Source: UBA1563 sp041667115
Lineage (GTDB): Bacteria > Bacteroidota > Ignavibacteria > Ignavibacteriales > Ignavibacteriaceae
Length of the DNA stretch: 12,360 nt
Assembly: GCA_041667115.1 (NCBI GenBank)
Contig: JBAYFO010000081.1
Location: 1-12,360 of the forward strand
Reading direction: 5' to 3'
The notes beneath the pieces were generated by a model. The model was not told the origin of the DNA and made no database searches. It saw nothing but the letters and a program-made list of their open reading frames with translations. Of the stretch, positions 7,245 to 12,360 are shown piece after piece (the stretch's first letter is position 1; every line of letters starts with the position of its first letter). The translations under genes were made by a program, and so were the position numbers.

Positions 7245-9722
7245 ATGAACTTCAAAAAAAATATCGATTCAAATGGGCTAGAAACAATTGTTTCAAAAAT
7301 TGCCGGTGTGTTTACAATTATTATTAGCGGCTTTGTAATTATCGGTTGGACCTTTGATGTAACGATTATGAAAAGCATCTCCTCCGGTTTTGTTTCGATG
7401 AAAGCCAACACAGCTTTTGGATTTCTTCTAGCGGGTATTGCTTTATTTATTTTAAATGACGAACACAGTACAAAACAAAAAGTTAAAATAGCTGGAATAT
7501 GTTCATCGATCGTTATACTTATTGGAGGATTGACTATCGTTCAATATTTGTTCGCACTCAACTTTGGGATCGATCAATTGCTCTTTTCTGAAACACCGGG
7601 GGCAATTGGCACATCCAGTCCCGGTCGGATGGGGCTTAACACCGCTTTCAACTTCTTGCTTCTTGGTGTTGTGCTATTAATTCTGAAATCAAAAAACAAC
7701 CGACTCCTTTTCACTTCGCAACTTCTTATAATAATTGTTGTCCTGGTTACATGGTCAACTTTTTTAGGATATCTTTATGGGATTAAAGATTATTTGGGAT
7801 TTCCGGGTTTCACAAAAATGGCGTTGCATACTTCTGTTACCTTTATTGTCTTAGCTTTTGGTGCTCTGTTTACAAATCCGGAACGCGGTATACCGTCATT
7901 ATTTCTTGGAGAGTATAAAGGGATATTCTTAATGCGGCGTCTCTTACTGGCTATTGTCTTACTCCCCACCTTAATAGGCTGGGTTAGATACGAAGGTGAA
8001 ATACTTGGAGCTTATTCAACAACTACCGGGTTAATAATTATGGTTGTTGCCACTACCTCATTTCTCTTTGCAGTTGTTTTGTTGGTAGCGAAATCGTTAT
8101 ATAATTCCGAAGAAGAACATAAACCTATCTTAGAACAATTACAGAAGCTTTCTCTTGCAGTAGAACACAGTCCAAATTATGTTATTATCACCAGTGTACA
8201 AGGGATTATTGAATATGTCAATCCTAAGTTTACCCAGGTGACCGGCTATACAAAGGATGAAGTTGTGGGAATAAATCCACGTATTTTGAAATCGGGGAAT
8301 ACCCCGCTGCAACTGTACAAAGAATTGTGGGAAACAATATCCTCGGGAAAAGAATGGAAAGGAGAATTAAAGAATAGGAAAAAGAACGGTGATGCTTATT
8401 GGGAACAAATTGCCATCTCCCCCATTATTAATAGCTCCGGGATTATCACACATTACGTAGCAATTAATGAAGATATTACTTCCCGGAAAATGAGCGAAGA
8501 GGAACTTAAAATGCACCGGGAACGCCTTGAAGAGTTGGTGAATGAACGGACTAAACAACTTCAAGAGACAAATGAAATTCTACGTACAAGTGAAGAACGT
8601 TTCCGCTCTACGCTCGATACAATGTTGGAAGGATGCCAGATAATAGGATTCGACTGGCGGTATCTTTATCTCAACGATACCGCCGACAAACATAATCAGA
8701 GACCAAAGGAAGAACTTCTTGGCAATAAATATATGGATATGTGGCCCGGGATAGAAAGCACTCACATATTTTCGGTAATGAAACGGTGTAATGAAGAACG
8801 GATTGCCGCACATCTTGAAAATGAGTTTCTTTTCCCGAATGGTTCGAAGGGATGGTTTGAACTTAGCGGTCAACCTGTACCGGAAGGAATTTTTATCCTA
8901 TCACAGGATATCACGGAACGCAAACAAAACGAAGAAGAAATAATAAAGTTGAACACCGAACTTGAACATCGCGTTGTTGAACGCACGGCTCAATTGGAAA
9001 CAGCCAATAAAGAATTAGAAGCGTTTACCTATTCGGTTTCTCATGATCTGCGAGCTCCATTGAGACACATCAATGGCTTTATTGAACTTTTGCAAAAGAA
9101 TAATACTGTATCCCTGGATGAAAAAAGTAACCGCTTCTTAAACATTATCTCTTCTTCTGCAAAACAAATGGGGCAACTTATCGACGACCTGTTACAATTT
9201 TCCCGTATGGGAAAGGCATCATTAAAGTTTTCGCAGATTGACATGAATTTCATGGTCGCCCGTATTATAGAAGATTTAGAAAATTCTTATTCAACTAACA
9301 AAATAGAATGGAACTTGAAAACGTTACCGCTTGTTTTAGCAGATACACCCCTGCTCAAACTTGCGGTAGAAAATCTGATAAGTAATGCAGTTAAATATTC
9401 AGCTAAAGCTAATCCCCCAAAAATTGAATTTGGCTGTTTGCAACAAAATAAAACCGAAGTAGTGTTTTATGTTAAGGATAACGGTGCGGGATTTAACATG
9501 CAATACGTTGACAAATTATTCGGAGTATTTCAGCGGCTTCACAGCAGCGATGAATATGAGGGAACCGGGATCGGGCTGGCAACGGTAAGAAGGATAATTC
9601 ATAAACATGGAGGAAGAACATGGGCTGAAGGAGAGGAAAAGAAAGGAGCAACTTTTTATTTCTCTTTACCCGCCGGGACGGAGGCTCCCCTTCCGGATCA
9701 CCCTGAGACCGTTAATTTATAA
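7245..9722 (+). CDS. Membrane histidine kinase: 8 TM segments, two PAS domains, HisKA, HATPase
   Basis: An 825-residue sensor kinase of the inner membrane. Eight hydrophobic segments are predicted by eye at about 17-36, 53-70, 82-104, 130-147, 155-177, 192-210, 229-246 and 261-284. Three of them begin with a related motif (KANTAF, GLNTAF, ALHTSV). PAS1 spans ~303-415 (YVNPKFTQVTGYTKDEVVG) and PAS2 ~450-560, each ending in DIT-RK and followed by a coiled coil. The dimerisation/phosphoacceptor helix holds H600 in SVSHDLRAPLRHI. The ATPase domain has its N-box at N710/N714, G1 at DNGAGF (745-750) and G2 at GTGIGLA (773-779). The SHDLRAPLR type is the one found in phytochrome-like kinases paired with Rcp1-like regulators, and such a regulator is encoded 44 bases downstream. 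No GAF/PHY photosensory domain or cofactor-binding cysteine is seen, so the stimulus is unknown. The ATG at 7245 has only a weak GAG upstream, but it is followed at once by the first TM segment. Confidence 0.93.
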   Translation: MNFKKNIDSNGLETIVSKIAGVFTIIISGFVIIGWTFDVTIMKSISSGFVSMKANTAFGFLLAGIALFILNDEHSTKQKVKIAGICSSIVILIGGLTIVQYLFALNFGIDQLLFSETPGAIGTSSPGRMGLNTAFNFLLLGVVLLILKSKNNRLLFTSQLLIIIVVLVTWSTFLGYLYGIKDYLGFPGFTKMALHTSVTFIVLAFGALFTNPERGIPSLFLGEYKGIFLMRRLLLAIVLLPTLIGWVRYEGEILGAYSTTTGLIIMVVATTSFLFAVVLLVAKSLYNSEEEHKPILEQLQKLSLAVEHSPNYVIITSVQGIIEYVNPKFTQVTGYTKDEVVGINPRILKSGNTPLQLYKELWETISSGKEWKGELKNRKKNGDAYWEQIAISPIINSSGIITHYVAINEDITSRKMSEEELKMHRERLEELVNERTKQLQETNEILRTSEERFRSTLDTMLEGCQIIGFDWRYLYLNDTADKHNQRPKEELLGNKYMDMWPGIESTHIFSVMKRCNEERIAAHLENEFLFPNGSKGWFELSGQPVPEGIFILSQDITERKQNEEEIIKLNTELEHRVVERTAQLETANKELEAFTYSVSHDLRAPLRHINGFIELLQKNNTVSLDEKSNRFLNIISSSAKQMGQLIDDLLQFSRMGKASLKFSQIDMNFMVARIIEDLENSYSTNKIEWNLKTLPLVLADTPLLKLAVENLISNAVKYSAKANPPKIEFGCLQQNKTEVVFYVKDNGAGFNMQYVDKLFGVFQRLHSSDEYEGTGIGLATVRRIIHKHGGRTWAEGEEKKGATFYFSLPAGTEAPLPDHPETVNL

Positions 9723-9766
9723 TAATAGAATAGCAAAATATATTTTTATCAATACTTGAGGATAAA

Positions 9767-10201
9767 ATGGAACGTATAAAAAAAATTTTGTATGCAGAGG
9801 ATAATCCAAGAGATAGAGAATTAACTCTTGCCGCTTTGGATGAATATAATCTTGTTAATAAAGTCATCTGCGTTAGTGACGGAGAAGAAGCCCTTGATTA
9901 TCTTTATAAACGGGGGAAGTACGCTAATTATGAAGATGAAAAACTTGCTGCGGTTTTACTTGATCTTAAAATGCCGAAGGTTGACGGGATTGAAGTGCTT
10001 CGTACAATAAAGTCTGACGACAATCTGAAGAGCATTCCGGTGGTCATCCTTACTTCTTCTAAAGAAGAAAAAGATTTAGTTGAAAGTTATAAACTTGGAG
10101 TTAATGCCTATGTAGTTAAACCGGTTGGGTTTCAAGAATTTGTAGAAGCCGTAAAAAACATTGGCTTGTTTTGGGCAATCATAAATGAAACGATTGAATA
10201 A
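9767..10201 (+). CDS. Single-domain response regulator, Rcp1/CheY-like
   Basis: A 144-residue protein that is only a receiver domain. The acidic pocket is E11/D12, the phosphoacceptor is D66 in LLDLKMPKVDG, and the switch residues are T96 in VVILTSS and K118-P119. The insertion after the third helix (YLYKRGKYANYEDEK) and the C-terminal FWAIINE helix are typical of Rcp1-type regulators, partners of phytochrome-like histidine kinases. There is no output domain, so it acts either through protein contact or as an intermediate in a phosphorelay. Its likely donor is the kinase encoded immediately upstream. Translation starts at an ATG with GAGGA at 9758-9762, one of the clearest ribosome-binding sites in the window. 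It is probably co-transcribed with both neighbours. Confidence 0.94.
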   Translation: MERIKKILYAEDNPRDRELTLAALDEYNLVNKVICVSDGEEALDYLYKRGKYANYEDEKLAAVLLDLKMPKVDGIEVLRTIKSDDNLKSIPVVILTSSKEEKDLVESYKLGVNAYVVKPVGFQEFVEAVKNIGLFWAIINETIE

Positions 10202-10284
10202 TAAGAGAACAGCAGCCTGAGAAAGTAAAATAAGAAGAGAAATCCTTTGACTTTCAAAACAAAAATATTGTTCACTAAACAAAA

Positions 10285-10304
10285 ATGGGATGGTAATGTA
10301 AATG
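10285..10304 (+). promoter_or_regulatory. Stacked start and stop codons before the hybrid kinase gene
   Basis: Three ATGs follow each other closely. ATG at 10285 gives Met-Gly-Trp-stop (TAA 10294-10296). That stop overlaps ATG 10296 as TAATG, which is followed at once by TAA (10299-10301). The next codon is the ATG at 10302 that starts the 653-residue kinase. GGGA at 10287-10290 lies 5 bases before ATG 10296 and 11 before ATG 10302. The true start is 10302 because 10296 runs into a stop. The arrangement could allow termination-reinitiation, but may be chance. Confidence 0.3.
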
Positions 10305-12263
10305 GAAGAGAAAATTAAAATACTTCATCTGGAAGATGACAGTCTTGATGCCGAATTGTTGAAATCTATTTTAGAAGATGAAAACATCAATTGCGAGATT
10401 ACGCTTGTATCAAGTAAATCAGCTTTTCAAAATGCTCTTGCCGGTCAAGAGTTTGATCTAATTTTTTCCGATAATTCAATACCCACCTTTGACGGGGTAG
10501 ATGCGTTACGATTTGCAAAAAAGGTACAGCCCAATACTCCGTTTATCTTTTTTTCGGGAACTATAGAGGAAGACGTTGCTATCGAAGCTATGCGATGGGG
10601 TGCCACCGATTATGTGTTAAAAGGAAAACTTTCCAAACTCGGGCTAACCGCTAAAAGAATTCTTCTCGATAGCCGGCAAAAAAAAGAACTTGATCTTGCA
10701 AATACAAAAATTATTGAAAATGAAACCCGGTTGCGCGTCGGTCTTTCTGCAATAGACATTGCTGTGTTTAATCAAGATAAAGAACTAAAATACACATGGA
10801 TATATCACCCCCAGCTTGATTACGCCCCGGATGAGGTAATTGGAAAAACAGATTACGAATTGCTTCCCGTTGATGCAGCGGAAGAAGTTACAAAAATCAA
10901 ACGTTCCGTTCTGGAAAATAATAAACAGGTGCGCAGCGAAATCGCGGTTACTACGATCAACAAAACACATTACTTTAACCTGATTATTGAACCATTGACT
11001 GATCACGATGGAAATACAATTGGTATTACTGGGGCTTCACTTGATATTACACCGGAAAAGCTCTATCAAAAAGAACTATTGGAAGCTAAAGAAAAAGCCG
11101 AAGAGATGAACCGTCTTAAATCTAATTTCCTGGCTAACATGAGTCACGAATTAAGAACACCTCTTGTAAGTATTTTAGGCTTTACCGAAATTCTTCAAGG
11201 AGAAATTGAGAATCCTGACCATCTTGAAATGATTACAAATATTCATAAAGGAGGAAAAAGATTTAGTGAAACGCTAAACTTAATACTTAGTTTTTCCGAC
11301 TTCGAAGCAAATAAAATTAGGATGCAAAGTACAAATATCAACGTAGTTGCAACTGCTCAAGAAGTGATAAAAGAATTTTCGCAGGAAGCTATGTGGAAAA
11401 ACCTTACGGTGAAAATTGTTGAAAAAGATAAAAATGTTTTACTCCTCTTAGATGACCGTTTATTCGCGGGTATTCTAAGTAACCTTATCAGTAACGCAGT
11501 AAAATTTACACATAAAGGAGGTATTACTATTGAGATTGGAAAGGAAATGCTCATCCGGGAAATGACTGAAGTTCCTTATATCTATGTAAAAGTTAAAGAT
11601 ACTGGAATAGGAATTAGTGAAAAGAATATTGATCTGATTTTCGATGAATTCCGCCAGGTGAGTGAAGGATTTGCTCGAAACTTTGAAGGGAACGGGCTTG
11701 GATTAACTATTGCAAAAAGAATTACCGAACTGATGGGGGGAATAATTTCGGTTGAAAGTAAATTGGGTGTCGGTTCTATCTTTACTATTAAATTCCCCGC
11801 TCTAATAAATATTTCCGGGCAGAACGTTGATGTGAAAGAGAAAACCGTTCAGCCCGTTGATAAAACGGCAGATAACACCGGTACGAAAGAACTCCCTATA
11901 GTTTTATATGTTGAAGACGACCCCATAAATCAAAGTGTGGTTAAAGTATTTTTAAAGGATTGCTGCAAAGTGGAAACAGCAAATAACGGTAAACTGGCTT
12001 TGCAACTAGTAAAGGAGAAAAAGTACCACGGATTTTTGATGGATATTAACCTCGGACACGATATGGATGGGATTACCGTAACAAAAGAAATTAAAAAAAT
12101 GCCTGAATACATAAACACGCCGGTGATTGCAGTTACTGCATTTGCTATGAAAGGCGACGAGAAAGAATTTTTAGAAGCCGGGTGCACCCATTACATCTCA
12201 AAACCTTTTTTAAAAAAATATTTTATTACGGAAGTAAAGAATGCATTTGCACTAACATCTTAA
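10302..12263 (+). CDS. Hybrid histidine kinase with receivers at both ends (REC-PAS-HisKA-HATPase-REC)
   Basis: A 653-residue soluble protein with no membrane segment. The N-terminal receiver (~5-122) has E11-D13, phosphoacceptor D57 in SDNSIP, S85 at the switch position and K107, followed by Gly instead of the usual Pro. A PAS-like domain covers ~138-255 and ends in LDITPEK. A short coiled coil leads to HisKA with H282 in NMSHELRTPL. The ATPase domain has N398 in LISNAVKFT, DTGIGIS from D433 and GNGLGL from G463. After a linker rich in Lys, Thr and Asp (~503-530), a second receiver has E538-D540, phosphoacceptor D581 in MDINLG, and a KP switch. The front receiver can take phosphate from an upstream kinase and so gate this kinase. 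The rear receiver is the usual site for intramolecular transfer. No HPt or DNA-binding domain is present, so the relay must leave the protein. The gene lies 100 bases after the stand-alone regulator. Confidence 0.93.
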   Translation: MEEKIKILHLEDDSLDAELLKSILEDENINCEITLVSSKSAFQNALAGQEFDLIFSDNSIPTFDGVDALRFAKKVQPNTPFIFFSGTIEEDVAIEAMRWGATDYVLKGKLSKLGLTAKRILLDSRQKKELDLANTKIIENETRLRVGLSAIDIAVFNQDKELKYTWIYHPQLDYAPDEVIGKTDYELLPVDAAEEVTKIKRSVLENNKQVRSEIAVTTINKTHYFNLIIEPLTDHDGNTIGITGASLDITPEKLYQKELLEAKEKAEEMNRLKSNFLANMSHELRTPLVSILGFTEILQGEIENPDHLEMITNIHKGGKRFSETLNLILSFSDFEANKIRMQSTNINVVATAQEVIKEFSQEAMWKNLTVKIVEKDKNVLLLLDDRLFAGILSNLISNAVKFTHKGGITIEIGKEMLIREMTEVPYIYVKVKDTGIGISEKNIDLIFDEFRQVSEGFARNFEGNGLGLTIAKRITELMGGIISVESKLGVGSIFTIKFPALINISGQNVDVKEKTVQPVDKTADNTGTKELPIVLYVEDDPINQSVVKVFLKDCCKVETANNGKLALQLVKEKKYHGFLMDINLGHDMDGITVTKEIKKMPEYINTPVIAVTAFAMKGDEKEFLEAGCTHYISKPFLKKYFITEVKNAFALTS

Positions 12264-12271
12264 ACAGCCAT

Positions 12272-12360
12272 TCATTTTAAACCGATCATGTCAATCGCTC
12301 TATTATATTTGTATGACTTGGAAACTGTTTTAGCAACTCTTTCCTTTGCGCTAATGCAAA
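12272..12360 (-). CDS. Possible 3' end of a convergent minus-strand gene
   Basis: Read on the minus strand from 12358, a frame of 28 codons runs without a stop to TGA at 12272-12274. It encodes a basic, helix-like tail (SAKERVAKTVSKSYKYNRAI, then DMIGLK). Codon use looks like that of the other genes, and the stop lies 8 bases from the hybrid kinase stop, a normal tail-to-tail spacing. The stretch is too short to assign a family, and another minus-strand frame stays open for 24 codons, so chance is not excluded. No bidirectional terminator separates the two genes. Confidence 0.35.
   Translation of the reverse strand, partial: CISAKERVAKTVSKSYKYNRAIDMIGLK

Noticed and set aside
7245..9722. Bacteriophytochrome
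   Set aside because: The kinase core and paired regulator are of that type, but there is a membrane domain and two PAS domains instead of PAS-GAF-PHY, with no evident bilin cysteine.
10247..10275. Internal promoter before the hybrid kinase (TTGACT at 10247-10252)
   Set aside because: No acceptable -10 hexamer at 16-18 bases; the nearest (TATTGT) is only 13 bases away.
1..12360. Long minus-strand frames within the major genes
   Set aside because: All lie antisense to well-supported genes and show no recognisable domains or ribosome-binding sites.

Overview
The window is AT-rich bacterial chromosome from a lineage that I would place, by protein style and codon use, in the Bacteroidota/Chlorobiota/Ignavibacteriota group. 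Ignavibacteria is my best guess. This placement is an inference from reading: there is no rRNA here to settle it. Nearly all genes read left to right. No tRNA, CRISPR array, insertion sequence or prophage gene was recognised.

Layout. (1) Positions 1-1011 hold the 3' part of groEL, cut by the window edge and closed by a strong intrinsic terminator (1031-1066). (2) Positions 1141-5091 encode a 1316-residue protein with N-terminal TPR-like helices, a beta-rich middle domain and three consecutive CbbX/SpoVK-type AAA+ ATPase modules, each with an intact set of catalytic motifs. Eight bases later comes a small zinc deaminase (5100-5537) that aligns along almost its whole length with fungal Fcy1-type cytosine deaminase, not with bacterial CodA. 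(3) After a low-complexity spacer with CCTAATT repeats comes a THUMP/SAM-dependent RNA methyltransferase of the RlmL type (5631-6806). (4) A 438-base gap (6807-7244) holds a perfect TTGACA hexamer and a doubtful TTG-started mini-ORF. (5) Positions 7245-12263 form a two-component signalling cluster: a membrane histidine kinase with two PAS domains, an Rcp1/CheY-like single-domain response regulator, and a REC-PAS-kinase-REC hybrid. (6) The last ~90 bases may hold the 3' end of a convergent minus-strand gene.

How the genes work together. The signalling genes read as one circuit. The membrane kinase probably phosphorylates the stand-alone regulator. The hybrid kinase, which has a receiver at each end, can accept phosphate from another kinase and relay it through its C-terminal receiver. 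None of the three has a DNA-binding or other output domain, so the final effector lies outside the window. The triple AAA+ protein and the deaminase are probably co-transcribed because of their spacing, but no shared pathway is evident.

The most unusual item is the TPR/beta-domain/triple-AAA+ protein. Its architecture suggests a remodelling motor in which one chain supplies three subunits of an AAA+ ring, or one subunit to each of three stacked rings. Its client is unknown.
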